Program-made: the position numbers and the translations under genes | Notes under the pieces: model-generated | What the model was told of the DNA's origin: nothing | The model's database searches: none | The model's input: the letters and a program-made list of their open reading frames with translations, nothing else | NCBI GenBank assembly: GCA_037447655.1 | Contig: JBBHKE010001371.1 | Span: forward strand, 62,001-126,000 | Direction of reading: 5' to 3' | Source: Zygnema cylindricum | Lineage: Eukaryota; Streptophyta; Zygnematophyceae; Zygnematales; Zygnemataceae | DNA length: 64,000 nucleotides | Shown: piece by piece, positions 12,441 to 24,946 of the stretch | How positions within the stretch are numbered: the stretch's first letter is position 1 | How the letters are laid out: each line of letters begins with the position of its first letter

Positions 12441-12575
12441 TAAATTAAAAAGCACGATGGTAAACCATCTGAGTCTGGGGGTACAAAAGGGGTGGCATGA
12501 CCAACACTGAAAAACAACAAAAAAAACAAAAAGAGCGACAAAAACACACCCTAAAAAAAGGAAACAACAAAAAGG
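12441..12575. repeat. dispersed repeat shared with 46679-46820
   Basis: A ~100-base block including GATGGTAAACCATCTGAG and GGTACAAAAGGGGTGGCATG, followed by an A-rich tail, is nearly identical in both places. The A-rich tail suggests the end of a retroposon (LINE or SINE), but no reverse transcriptase is visible here. Confidence 0.55.
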
Positions 12576-12941
12576 AAAATAAGACAAATTCTTACCAATG
12601 AAGGCCGTCTTCCGCTCACCGACCTGCGACCAGCGGCATTGACGAACACGACAAAAGGGACTGGCGCGAAAATCAAAAAGAAAATCAAGGTAGATGTCGG
12701 TGGTCGATCCTATAACTATTCATCAACTATGTGGCCACGTGTAATTAAAGCGTAAAAGGCGGTGCTCTTGGTGAAGTTTTGTGGAGTGCCAATGCCGGCC
12801 AGGAATTAGTGAATTACTGACGCGGCACTATCTGCACCAAATTTTCGGTCACCGAAGAAAAAAAAAAAACACCCTAGCCAAGAACTGTACTGAACCTACC
12901 AACCGGGCAAACTTGTAAGAAACCTAGTCTGTACTGAACAG

Positions 12942-13163
12942 TAGACCTTGAATCGCTATTAGGGTTAATAATTTTTTCGCCACTTAAAACGTTTTTTCTG
13001 CGTACACACATGTCCAATTTTCAATTTGAGACCGCCAATCGGAAGCTTAGAGTCTTTAATTTCAATATCAACCGTCAGATCTACAATCGGACAGGTGTGT
13101 ACGGGAAAAATATGTTTTAAGAGACGAAAAAAACATTAACACTAATAGCGATTCACGGCTGTA
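12942..13163. mobile_element. TA-flanked MITE (GAATCGCTATTAG family)
   Basis: Left TAGACCTTGAATCGCTATTA and right complement TAATAGCGATTCACGGCTGTA. The interior (GCGTACACACATGTCCAATT ... TGTGTACGGG) matches the interior of the element at 40646-41336. It ends about 650 bp before the CtpA gene start. Confidence 0.6.
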
Positions 13164-13344
13164 GCTCTGTAATCATTATTGATGCTGAAAACCCCGAGGC
13201 CCAAAGTTGAAAAAAAAATAAAAAAATTGAACAGCAAAAAGAAGGGAAAAAAAACGAAGGAACAGCAATTTTTTTTTTGGAGGGAACAGTGATTTTTTTT
13301 GAATTTTGAACCAACCAATCAGTTTGGAAACTGTAGAACCGTTT

Positions 13345-13371
13345 CAAAAAAAAAAAAAAAAAAAAAAAAAA
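13345..13371. repeat. poly(A) run
   Basis: About 24 consecutive A bases upstream of the CtpA gene; short complementary poly(T)-containing sequence lies just before it (13265-13300). ORFs reading through as poly-Lys are not genes. Confidence 0.6.
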
Positions 13372-13817
13372 TCACTGTTCGGTTTAGAAAGAAAATCATT
13401 TTACATGGCTGTCAAGAACTCAAAGACACCCAGCGACCGAGACTCCCCCCGTCCCCGGTTCGAGACTCGCATGCATGTTCAAACCTATGTTCTAAAACCG
13501 CATGCATATCGTATGATATCCGCACGAAATCAGCATACCGTGCGGAGATTCCACACAGTGGAACTTTCGTGCGGCTGTTTTCTTGCGGTCGCGTGGAATT
13601 TCCGATACGGAGGATTTTTAATTTTGGTCATTTCGCACGAAATTTTCGCACGTTTCAAACTTATTCTTGCTGAAAATTAGACGATGTCGACTCTATTTAC
13701 TACCAACCTCTCAGATTTATGTGCTTGGCTTTTGATCACAAATTAAGTCTTTCCAAGTGTGCCTTCGGTTCTCTCTCTGACTCTCCTTCACTTCCTCTCT
13801 ATCTTCTCCTCTCCTCT

Positions 13818-16800
13818 ATGGCTGCCGCAAGAAACCTTCATATTATTCCGTCTTCTCTTGTGTCTAACTCCAGTAGCAATGTCTTCTGCTCTTCTCCTTC
13901 TCGAATCGAGTCTTTCCGGAGTTTCAATTTTCAACGAATTTCCCTTCCAAAGACGAAACTGACAAGAATTCCAGCCTCCTCTTCCGGCCGTATTATTTCC
14001 AAATGGTCACAAAACGATAATACTGACAAAAAAATTGATGAATCTGCGTCGAAAACGGGCAGTTTAGCGTCAAATTTTGAAGGATTCTTACAGACTGCCT
14101 TGACAGCAGTTACTGGTACAGTTTGCTCAGTAATCATTCTTGGAGCCTCTCCTTTCTCAGCATTGGCTGATTCAGAAACCAGCAACTTTACTGTCACATT
14201 TCCATCCTCTTCAATTCCAGAGGTAATTATAGTTCCATTCGTCTTTTTGCAATCACTCACAGATTAATGGCTTCGAAGAGTTTTAACTCATTTATAACGG
14301 AGTTGAAAATCTCATCTGTTAATTGCGAGTTTTTAGATGGTAGGTATCTACTTAATTGGCTATATATGGAGTCCAATTGTGAATAACCAATTATAGAAAG
14401 CAATTGCTGTAGGAAGAACTTTATTGACTAATTCTAAATCTTAAATCTTGCGATTCTTTACAGCTTGGTTTCAGGCAAATAGTTTTATATGTTATGGAGG
14501 GAGTCCGGGAATGGATTGAGGGAATTTGCCTTGCATTCAATTCATTTCTTGCAGGTTTACAGTTTGCTGGAATGAGAATTGATCTGATGTTTATTACTGA
14601 TTTCCAAACAATGTTCAAAGCACTTAAAGACATGCCTCTTAAATTTTCAGTTTTGTGATCCTAAGTCGGTTGTGTGTGTGAAAATGGTGACAATTTAGAA
14701 TGCCTTCTGGGACTTGGATGGAAAGATGTATTCTGTTGTCATGTTTTTTCCTCCTTTTTTTTCCTCTTTTGGCTGACTTTCTTTTGAAACTACATACTAA
14801 TTCAAGTAGCTGAAGTTGTTGATTGCAGGTGAGCCGTGTACAGAAGACCCTTGTTGAGGCATGGGCTATTGTAGAGGAGACATTCTGGGATTCTTCATTC
14901 AACAACCAAGGTCAGTTTGTTTCCGTAGCTTTTTAGAGAAAGTTCCAGCCTCGAGAAAATCTTAGTGAAATTTAAGTCAGAATCAAATCGGATGGCTTTA
15001 GCTCTCAGAATTGCAAGCAGTTGTGGACCAAAATTCTCCTTCGTTCAATGCATTGGCTTTTCCTTCTTTGTACCTACATTGGACACAGAATCTGTCGTTC
15101 ATGTTGTAAGTGTGTATATCTGAATTGTCTGCACATCTTGGATGCAGATTGGGAGGAGCAGCTGAGCTCTGGTCTGGCGGAGAGTCTTGCTTATCAGTCC
15201 GGTGATGAAGTGTATGCAAAAGTCCGGGGAATGCTGGCAACACTCGGGGATCCATTTACCCGCATAATTACTCCTCAGGTGAGTCAATGGCGATGATGAG
15301 AAGATTGACATTTTGTTGTTTCTGTAGCTCTTGTTGATGATCTGGTAGTGTTTTAGAGTTTCTGCCCAAGCCGACTTGAAGGTAGCTTTGTATGCGTGAC
15401 GGGAGTCTTATCCATGTAATGAATTCACCCAATCATTGTATGACGAAAATGATTACCAGATGAGAATGCTGCAGTCAGAGGTTGATGCTAATAAGTTTTT
15501 TTTTTTAATTTGGCAGGAGTACCAGGCTTTCCGAATTAGCAATGATGGTGCTCTTGAAGGTGTTGGCCTGCTTATTGGCTCAGAACCAGATACGGGTCGC
15601 TTGGTAAGGAAAACTTTAATTTTTTTCTGTATTGCCTCTCTACCTCTGTAAGTGGATTTGCCTGCGTGTTTGCTTCACTTTCTATAGGCAGTACAGAAGA
15701 GGAAATGGCCAGTTTAAATTCTTATTTTCTTTTGATTATGAAGGTTTCTGCAAGTAGTGTAGGACATATTTAGTGAGGCCTAAATAGAGATCAATTTCCT
15801 TTGTTGTAACAACCATTGGGAATTGCAGATTGTGTTGACACCTATTGAAGGTGGCCCTGCGGCACGAGCTGGAATTCATTCAGGAGATGAACTTGTTCAG
15901 ATAGATGGTAAGCATACTTCCCGTGATTAAAGGGTTCTATTAACTTTTCGACTTTACAGTTTATGCGATGGAGATGGTATCAATTATGAACTGTCATGTG
16001 CATATGATTCCTTTCTTGAATCGGTTATAATTGTAGTAGCCAGCTCAGCATTTTTTATCTGATTCTGAAATTGAGTCAGTTACCATTCATTCTGTCTGTC
16101 ATAAATCTCCTTAAGTTATGTTGCGTAAAGGAGAGTCACTGCATTACCAAATACCTGGAAATGGGATCAAATTACGATCCTACTTTTGACTTTGTTGCTA
16201 TAAAAGGAAGTATATAAAGAAGTTTAAAGACAAAAACTCAATACATTCTATATTTGAAATTTGCAGACGAGGATTTGGCTGGCCTGACTGGAGAGCAGGC
16301 AGCCACACGCCTTCGAGGACGGGCAGGAACTGAAGTTAATTTGACAGTGAGACGTCCTGCGGTACGGTTTTTGACTTGAGAGTTATTTTGAATTTGAGGA
16401 TGAAAGGACGAAAGGATTTGTTTCAGTTTCTGGTGGACCTGTTGGGAGATCTGAAGATCTTCACGTGTTTAGTCATAATTCAGATGAGTATGCTACTGTT
16501 AGTATATAATGTGGGGTCCATCTAGTATTTTGGATCTGCTACTAGATTTAGATCCGCCTCTAAGGTGAGGTCTGGCCTTGAGATGAACTTGTCTCATTAC
16601 AAGGTTTACAATTAATGTCGGATGTGGGTATGATCTGATTGTGAGATTTCTTTTTTTGCATTTAATTTGCGGTATGCCTAATGTTCCACTGTAATCCTTG
16701 CAGGAGGGCTCTTATGAAGCAGCATCAACAGACGGCGGGGAGTTAACACATGTGAGTCAAAAAGCCTTACATTCGAAATAAGGCCACAATTTTTTATATC

Positions 16801-19086
16801 ATTACTCAGCAAAACGTTCTTCTGAATGCTTAACTATTTTTTAGAGAAAAAACATTTATCATCAAGCATCTATGGGCCTGTTTTTTTCAGTATAAACACA
16901 TCATTCGAGTGTAAACAGTACCATTGTAACTTAACTTGCAAAGCTAAAAACAACATACCCCATTTCCCCTCTCGTTTGGTACATGTTTTTTGTATTATAA
17001 CGGTAGAAAATCAAATGATGAATGGCAATGCCCCCTCTCCCGCCTTTGGATTAAAGGATTAATTGATTAAGCTATTGCTCTTTTTATTGATGAGCTCATT
17101 TCTGGACTTACTTCATCACCTACCCGTTTGTAAAACAGAATGACCCTTCAAAACTCTTTTGTGACATTGATACACACGGAAATCGTTACCGTGAAAAACA
17201 ATTTATTGACATGCCCTTATAGCAATATAACACATTGTGAAATTTCTTTGAGCTGAGTCTGGAAATTATGAAATTCCAAGAAGAGTGCATACGCTCTCCC
17301 AGTCTTGTAAACATTTCGACAATTTTCATTTTGTCGCAGGTTCATTTGAAGCGAGAAACTATCACTCTTTCTCCGGTATTTGCAATGATGCTACAACATG
17401 AGGATGAATCTGGTCAACAAATTCAGACCGGCTACATTCGTCTCACTGCTTTCTCACAGGTTGGTGGGCATGAAGAGATTTTTAGCCTCGCTGTTTAGAA
17501 ACAATTTTGTTCATTTGTATGTATATATAGTGTTTGGAATGACATATTAGTAACTGTAACTAACCTGGAGGTAACACAAAACCTTCTGGATGCAGAATGC
17601 TGCCGCGGACATGGTAAAGGCTGTTGCTCGATTGGAAAGTGAAGGAGCGAGCAATTACATTCTTGACTTGCGAAACAATCCTGTATGGTTCACGATTCTT
17701 TCTTACTCAAAATTTGAGTGCTGAAAAATGAATAGTCTGTAAAGGTCATAGAAAAGTGATGAGGAAACTGGTGATTTTTGAGTGCTTTTGGCATGAATGA
17801 CCCAGGATTTTAGTCTGAAAGGGACAAAGTGGTGAATAAATGGGCTTGCATCATACTGTGGCTGTCTAACAGTAGGGTCTATGGTTTGTAAAAGGGTACA
17901 AGTATGTCATGAAAAAGATGTTTGCTGGTTTCTGAAGCTTCTCCTCTTTGCTTGGTCTTGACCCTGATGTTGTTGTTTACCAACCAGTCCCAAATTAATT
18001 GCAATTCCAATTGATTTTGTTTCTTTCTCTTTCTTTCGCTTTTTCTTTTTCTTTTCTTTTTCCTATGCTTTTCAGGGAGGATTGGTAAAAGCGGGTCTGG
18101 ATGTAGCACAGATCTGGCTGGATGGAAATGATACTCTTGTCAACACTATTGATAGAGCTGGAAACCTTCAGAACATAAGTTTGATACATGGACATGCCCT
18201 TACTCACCAGCCCTTGGCTGTCCTGGTACATTAACAATCTCCACACTCCCCTTTTTTTTCTCAGTTTGGTCGTCTTGGCATTGAGAGAATTTTTGGCACG
18301 CCTTCAGATTTGATCGATGGAATATACCATTTCCAGTCCAATGAGCTGTTTGTTGACTTTCCTCAATAATGTTTTCTTAATAAAGTGAGTTGTGATTCGT
18401 TTTATTTTTGTAGAATTTGTGCAAATGTTCTTAAATTTTATGATCTGTTTACAGGTAAATCAAGGAAGTGCGAGTGCCAGTGAGATTCTCGCTGGAGCTC
18501 TACATGATAATGGTCGGGCGACACTCATAGGGGAAAATACTTATGGGAAGGGCAAAATCCAGGCAAGTTCGGTTACACTTTTGTGTTTTCTTTTTTACTT
18601 TTGCTTCCTACGTCACAATTAGCTTTCAACATGTATAAAGCCGTTGTTCAGCAAGTAGATGGGAGGATGCTTGCCATCTAAAAGAAACTACACCTAACCG
18701 TCAGTTTCTATAATTATGTGCCTAAAATTCTGTCAACCTCATGGTAAATATTTATACCTGTGGAATTCTTTTTTTGCTGGTTCACTTTTTAAAAAATGCA
18801 GAGTGTTTTTGAGCTCAACGACGGATCAGCGTTATTTGTTACTGTGGCGAAGTACCTCTCTCCCAACCTCCATCAGATTGACCAAGTAGGAATAGCCCCG
18901 GATCTTCGTTGTACAGTTGAAATTCCGGCCTCCAATATTGAAGAGGAGATTCCTTCTGCAACTCTCGTTCCTGGCTCAAAGAACACTCCTCTAAAACAAG
19001 CTCTCGTATTGCAGCTTGATCCTGCAATGCAGCTTCAGAGTGATTCCTGTGTCCTTACCGCGGAAAAACAGCTTTTAGGAAATTAA
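13818..19086 (+). CDS. CTPA1: carboxyl-terminal processing peptidase (CtpA family, S41), plastid
   Basis: Complete gene, 558 residues. Exons: 13818-14222, 14829-14910, 15148-15278, 15517-15603, 15829-15907, 16267-16361, 16704-16751, 17340-17459, 17596-17682, 18076-18225, 18455-18562, 18802-19086; phases agree throughout. S41A proteases of this family mature thylakoid proteins such as D1; the sequence is closest to the Arabidopsis paralogue I recall at At3g57680, so its substrate may differ from D1. The first ATG in frame with a Ser-rich transit peptide was chosen (an upstream CTG-type extension has no ATG). A hydrophobic stretch at ~100-113 ending SALA (114-117) suggests lumen export. DPFTR motif ~198-202; PDZ ~207-295; catalytic dyad Ser435 in GSASASE and Lys460 in YGKGK. 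Intron 11 is GC-AG. No in-frame damage. Confidence 0.93.
18563..18801 (+). other. GC-AG intron of the CtpA gene
   Basis: The donor is CAG|GCAAGT and the acceptor is TGCAG|AGTG. No GT alternative keeps the highly conserved [14 protein letters not shown] junction, so the C at position 2 is required by the protein. Confidence 0.85.
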
Positions 19087-20652
19087 AATTGTTTCGTTCC
19101 CGTCCATTTTGGCGATTTAGGTTTAAAATGGACCAAGATTCTTTCAAACTCGACCAGAGAGAGGGTGGTTAATATCGCCCACGGCATGCGATTATGGCAT
19201 TAGGTTAGGAATTAATTAAATACGGTGTGAGTTTGTGATTTAATATTTTTATTTGATTGTATTAGAGGTAGCTCCAGGGTATGATTGAATATTTTTATTT
19301 GATTGTATTAGAGGTAGCTCCAGGGTATGAAGGAGGTCTTAATAGGAGAGAGTGAAAACGAGATACGGAGGTGTAGGAGTAGATTAGGGTTTGCTTGTGC
19401 ACATGCGCAATTGAAGCCTTGCGACAGATGCCGCTTGGGAAATAAGGGTTTTCCAACCATTGTATATAGGTCACGTCACGATTGTACATATTCAATTTGT
19501 TCTGTCATTTTTATTGTTAGTTGTTTAGTTTGGTTTAACTCCCATCTGATTAGCTTGGGAGACTAATTATTTACTTAAATGTTATATGAAGTTAGTTACA
19601 CGCAGTCTAGTTTGAACTAATCTCAGATTATGTTACGATTGCTTTAGCATTAGATTTAGTTACTTAGTGTGTGTTATGTGTGGTGTGTTTGTACTTAGAA
19701 GCTTAATTTGATATTTAGTTTTCTAATGTGTGACAGAATTGAAGGTTCCTTAACATACATTTTTATTAAACGATTTTAATTTCTAAATAAATGTTGCTAT
19801 GTTTCACATTGTGGTGGTGCACTATTTGTGGACTATGCTGATATCTTGAAGTTCATTAAACGGAAGATCCTTCGCAATCCAGAAAGTTGAAATGGAAACC
19901 ATACATAAAAACAGGTATTCAGGAGTTCAATTTCAAGACCTGATATGTTGCACCACTAGTACTTCATGGCTTGCAGAATTAAGAAAAAAATAATAGCCAA
20001 CTTTTGGTATGGCGAATGCAAATGCATCACTCATTACCAGACCTTGCACGGCATGTGAGAGACAAACAAGATGTATGATTGTCTCTCTTCATATTGAATA
20101 CTAGCCAGAGCGGCACTGGCTTTGCTTCACATGTTTTTTTGACAAATGTGCGACAAATCGAGGTAATGAATTTGAGAAAAAGGTAATTTAGCACATGCTT
20201 GTAGTAGAAAAACTGTGGAGTTGTATGTGATGTTTGTCCTTCCCTGGCCCACACCGTTCATTATACTTATTCATCTGAATCTTGCAAAACTCCTTTTCAA
20301 TCAACCTCGATTGTTGGAACTCTGAACATGCTGAAATGAGAGAAGTACAAGTATTTGATAGCCGTTGCTCTCTGGGTCTCTGGTAAGTTCATCTTCTGGT
20401 GATTTAATTTCACCATATGACTAACTTGGTGAATTGAAAAGGTGTGCTTTAATACGACAGACTTTGTACCTAAGACAGAGTCAATAATAACGGAAATTAT
20501 TGCGACTTTTATTGCGCTTGTCTGAGGAAGCTTATGTTTATGAGATTCCGATTATAATGGCAACGACTCTCGGGACAGATCACGATTTGAGGTTTCACAA
20601 ACAGACGCCAATTACTTCTTTCATTCTTTGTTACCTCACGGTTTCACGTCAC
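19087..20652. other. intergenic, 3' flank of CtpA
   Basis: No further gene recognised. A ~48-bp direct tandem duplication (ATTTTTATTTGATTGTATTA...GCTCCAGGGTATGA) lies at about 19235-19329. Confidence 0.5.
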
Positions 20653-21760
20653 TACACCGCCAATCGCTATCATCGTAGTGTACGCTAATTCCGTCCCGCT
20701 TTTTTTTTCATTCTCAAATAGCGTGGCTTATTCTATTTTTTTATTTATGCCATTTAGGGCTATTTTCCAAATACCGTACAAAACGAAAGTACGTTGTCGT
20801 CTAAATAGTGTAGTGTAGGGTACGTGTCAGACTGTACAAAATTGTACCTTTTAAAGTGAAAAAGTATAATTAATGAGTTTTAGGAACCGCGGACGCATGA
20901 GAATATGTGCTCTAAAAAGGGGATGAAATAGGGCGGTCAAATATCACGTTCGCACATATTCGTCCAACAACCACGTTTCGACCGTGTGAACGTACGATTT
21001 GTCAGATTTTGTACAAGTACCTATACTACACCGCCAATCGCTATTAGCGTAGAAGTACCATTAGCGTATATGAATAATTACCGTGGTTTACGCTAATTAA
21101 GAATTTGAAAATTTTGAAAAAAACATTCATTTTAATTGTTTAATAATTATAATTTGGGTCTTTGAAAAAAGTAAATGTCGGTCGCAAACATGCTTACACT
21201 AATATAGGTATTTGTACAAAATCTGACAAATCGTACACAAATCGTACATTTACACATTCGAAACGTGATTGTTGGACGAATTTATGCGAACGTGATATTT
21301 GACAACCCGATTTGATCCCTTTTTTAGACTGCACATTCTCATGCGTCCGCAGCTACTAAACAAAATGAATTATACTTTTTCACTAAAAAGGTATGTTTTT
21401 GTACAATCTAACTCTGACCGTACACCACACTATTTAAAAGATGACGTACTTCCGTTTTGTACGGTACTACAAAATAAACCGTAAATAGAGTAAAGAAAAA
21501 AATAGAATGAACAACGCTAATGGAGAATAATAAAAAAAAACGGGACGGAATTAGCGTACACTACGCTAATAGCGATTGGCGGTGTAGTGTAAGCATGTTT
21601 GCAACTGACATTTATTTTTTTCAAAGACCCAAATTAGCAATAGTAAACAATTAGAATGTATGTTTTTTTTCAAAAAATTCGAATTCGTAATTAGCGTAAA
21701 CCACGCTAATTATTTATATACGCTAAAGAAACTTCTACGCTAATAGCGATTGGCGGTGTA
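20653..21760. mobile_element. Tc1/mariner-like MITE, outer copy with self-insertion
   Basis: Left TACACCGCCAATCGCTATCA and right complement AATAGCGATTGGCGGTGTA. It is interrupted by another family member at 21027-21586. The uninterrupted sequence exists in the copy at 2692-3218 (CCTATAC-TA-GTGTAAG), so the host site and TA duplication are directly readable. No ORF of note. Confidence 0.8.
21027..21586. mobile_element. Tc1/mariner-like MITE, inner copy, opposite orientation
   Basis: Ends TACACCGCCAATCGCTATTA and complement TAATAGCGATTGGCGGTGTA are perfect inverted repeats. It is inserted at a TA of the outer copy and duplicates it. Its own interior (CTTACACTAATATAGGTATT) is the reverse complement of the outer copy's interior, so one family member jumped into another. 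Confidence 0.85.
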
Positions 21761-21896
21761 ATGTACTGTAGTGTCAAATTATTAAAATCACAAACAAATG
21801 CGTGAGTTATTGACACGTGCGGTGCTCCATAGAAATTACATTCGCATGCGGAAGTGGATGGGAATTGGTTATGAGATCCACGGATTGCATGTGGAG

Positions 21897-22173
21897 CATA
21901 GTTCAAAAGTAGGCGTTTTTATGGTAGGCCTTTGGTCGGCGCCTTTATCGTAAGTTGTGTTATGGGCTTTTCATGTGATCTTCCTATATCACTACTTTGA
22001 TCAGCGACCGTTCGATCGTCCGAATCTAACGGTTAAAATAATTTTTTTTTGGTCCGACTGTTTTAATTGGTCTGAATAGGTCCGAATACAATATGGGTCT
22101 CAAGGCCATATTGTATGTTTTGCAAACAATAGGCATATTATATGGGCCTACTTTCACCTACTTTTTAACTATG
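21897..22173. mobile_element. hAT-like MITE (CATAGTTC family), copy 3
   Basis: Ends CATAGTTCAAAAGTAGG and CCTACTTTTTAACTATG. Target duplication ATGTGGAG at 21889-21896 and 22174-22181 is perfect. It is the shortest copy (277 bp) and keeps the TGTGTTATGGGCTTTTCATG block. Confidence 0.85.
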
Positions 22174-22183
22174 ATGTGGAGTG

Positions 22184-22698
22184 ATAAGCTGTTCCCACCG
22201 GAGCATTTGTAACTTTTTGCCCATTCCAATGATTTTCCGAAAACTCCTCGTAAATCGGGTCTTGTTCACACCTAAACTTTGGGTTTTTTCTCCCATTGAA
22301 GGTGTCTTGTGACACGTCTCACGCTTTGACGCCGTCAAATAAAGGCGCGAAAACAAACCTGCAAATTTTCAAACTTACTAATCATATCACACGCTTTTAC
22401 GTCATTAGAACGACGACGCTCGTTCAAAGTCCTGCAGCTTTTTTGCGCGATTACAATGAAATAGCTGTTCGGATGTTGTTTTGGCTACGTCAGCTTTTCG
22501 GGTTACCGTTGGCCTGTTTCACAAAAATACGCTACTTTGACCCGACTTCAATATCCCCCAATATTTTGAGGAAGTTAGTTTGTACGGTTTTCCGAAAAAT
22601 TATGAAAACAAAAAAAGTCGGTTCTCGGAAATCCGAACATTATTCGAACGCCCGTCTGTTGCGGAAGTGAAATTTTCTCCGGTGGGAACAGGCTATGA
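22184..22698. mobile_element. inverted-repeat element (TGTTCCCACCGGAG family)
   Basis: Left AGCTGTTCCCACCGGAG and right CTCCGGTGGGAACAGGCT are inverted repeats ~500 bp apart. The right ~120 bp (GTACGGTTTTCCGA ... GTCTGTTGCGGAAGTGA) recurs at 24205-24335. Superfamily unknown; target duplication not resolved. The ORF at 22296-22670 is not recognisable. Confidence 0.5.
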
Positions 22699-22792
22699 GG
22701 CCGACAAAATTTGCAAGTTAGAAGGACGCATGACAAAGTTAGTCCTATAAGAAGTACGACACAAACGTGCTTCTACGTACGTATGAGTACTG

Positions 22793-23011
22793 TACACCGC
22801 CAATCACTATTAACGTAGAAATCTTCTTAGCGTATAGGAATAATTACCGTTATTAACGCTAATTGGGAATTTGGAAATTTTGAAAGAATCGTCTACTCTA
22901 ATTAGAAATTAGGGTTTTTTTAAATAGTATGGATAATTTCATTTGAGAATTTGAGAAAAAAAAAGCGGGACCGAATTAGTGTTCAATACGCTAATAGCGA
23001 TTGGCGATGTA
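22793..23011. mobile_element. Tc1/mariner-like MITE, short copy
   Basis: Left TACACCGCCAATCACTATTA and right complement TAATAGCGATTGGCGATGTA, bordered by TA. About 220 bp, non-coding. Confidence 0.7.
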
Positions 23012-23161
23012 CTGCAGTGTATGTAAGAACAATCATAGGTTGTTCACACAAAAGAATAATCATTTTTTAAGGTTTGCAGACCGTGCACACCGAGGTTTCA
23101 TCGCACTTTTTTAGCCTCAAAATGTCTACGTGACGACGTACACAATGACGTCGTTATTTTG

Positions 23162-23954
23162 GGGTGCATCTCTGTGTACTTCAAACTTAGAGAATTTTCT
23201 TTGTTCTTTAGCGCATATCCGGCGGACCCGGATTTCGGGTCTGTTAGGACGAAATCGTAACTTACGCTGTGACGATTGTATACGTCGACAATACCTGTGA
23301 CTGTGTCAGCGTCTACAATCCGTGTTGTCGCACGCTATTTTTTGGAACTGCTTGTGACGTCGCATGTCTTACCGTGACATTGTAGACGTACCGCATTCCA
23401 GCCTGTGCCGATTCACGGTTGAAGAAGATGTGCTTTGCCTTTGCGTCTCCTATCCGGTAGAAGTGAAATGGCATCGGAATTTTGAGACCCGTGCAAAAAA
23501 AAATTCCGAAACGGACAAAACCTGGTTTTGTCCGTTTCGGAATTTTTTGAAAACCAAACCAATTATGTACTTTTCTTTGTCGTATGAGAACGCAAACGAA
23601 CAAAACATAGCGAATTCTGTACTTTTCTTTGTCCTCGAAAATCGTATGAAAATTATCGAAAATTACGGCACTTGCAAATATATATTCCTATTTGTTTATT
23701 GGATATACCTAGTTTTAAAACACATCGCGCATGTGTTTTAAACGTAAGGTTGAAGATGACGTTTTTTGTCGTGGAAGTGGGTCGAAAAACACAAGACGAC
23801 AAATTTTCGTACATCCTAAGGTAGAGGATGACGCAAATTGTACTCTACAAATTTGCTATTCCTTCGTACGGTTGAAACTTACGCGGTACGGCTCTAAGTT
23901 TTACAGGAAATTGACAGAAAAAAAACCCTTACTTAAGCACACAGAGACGCACCC
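23162..23954. mobile_element. PIF/Harbinger-like element, third copy
   Basis: Ends GGGTGCATCTCTGTG and CACAGAGACGCACCC, bordered by TTG on both sides (23159-23161 and 23955-23957). It is collinear with the copies at 10528 and 11236, and carries an extra 21-bp perfect hairpin at 23502-23544. Confidence 0.75.
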
Positions 23955-24011
23955 TTGGGCGCGAAACCAAGTGCCACAAAATTCAAACGGAATGAAAGTT
24001 CAACGCATTGC

Positions 24012-24335
24012 TACACCGTGAATCGTTATTAGCCTTATGTACGCTATATCGGCACCCCAAAATTTTGACATTGATACCTTAAATATAATAAATTACACTA
24101 TTTAAGGGCGTGGACCATAATCTGCCACGTCTCCTGGCACTAAATTATAATGAATGACGCTAATTTTTTCTTTACACTAATAATTTCTATACGCTAATAA
24201 CGATTCGAAGGTCGTTTGTACGGTTTTCCGAGAACTTCCGAAATCTACAAAGTCGGTGCTCGGAAAGCCGTACATTATTCGAACGTCCGTCTGTTGCGGA
24301 AGTGATTTTTTTTCCGGTGGGAATAGGCTATGAAA
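24012..24335. mobile_element. decayed TA-flanked MITE joined to a fragment of the TGTTCCCACC element
   Basis: The left part starts TACACCGTGAATCGTTATTAG and contains the ACGTGG...CCACGT core; near 24205 it switches to the right end of the element family seen at 22184-22698 (GTTGCGGAAGTGA ... CCGGTGGGAATAGGCTATG). Confidence 0.45.
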
Positions 24336-24946
24336 TACGTTCCCAACGACGTCAACTTTTGGGAAAGCTGTTCCGGCGACATTGCCGAAAAACATTTGTC
24401 GGTGCACAGAATTCCGTACATTACGCGAACGTCACCTTGTGGCGGTCGTCGAAATAACGTCGCTGTGAACAAGCTATGAGGCGTACGTATTCCGTACACG
24501 TTTTGGTTTGTCGGCTGTTCACGCATCTTGCCGATTTATTCGTTAAATGTGTCAGCTACAGTACCGTATATTCGTCTAATGGTTCAAACATTGCTCAATT
24601 CTCATGGCTGTATGTTAACTCATGTATCATATCAAAACATGGCTAGTTGACCTATTTTTTTAAAGTTTTGTTTAATGCAAATAGTACTTTTATCTAAGCT
24701 ATTGCTGGATAGACTTCTCAGATTTTGCAAACAATGATTGAGCAACGGAGTACAGAATACCAAAACCGTATGCCAAATGATTGAACCCTAATTTCATCAA
24801 GAGCAATAATACGAGTTAATAATACGAGTTAATAAAAAGCACGAATAGAAAATTTTGAGCTTGTTGACTGCAACTTTTGCAGCCAGTTTTCTGGATGAAA
24901 AATTGATTGCAAGTGTTTGTTGTTGACAGTCATTTTAGGGTTTGCG
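24336..24946. promoter_or_regulatory. upstream region of VPS34
   Basis: No gene. The 610 bp before the VPS34 start codon contain no repeat I can match and no clear TATA element; the 5' untranslated exon(s) cannot be placed. Confidence 0.3.
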
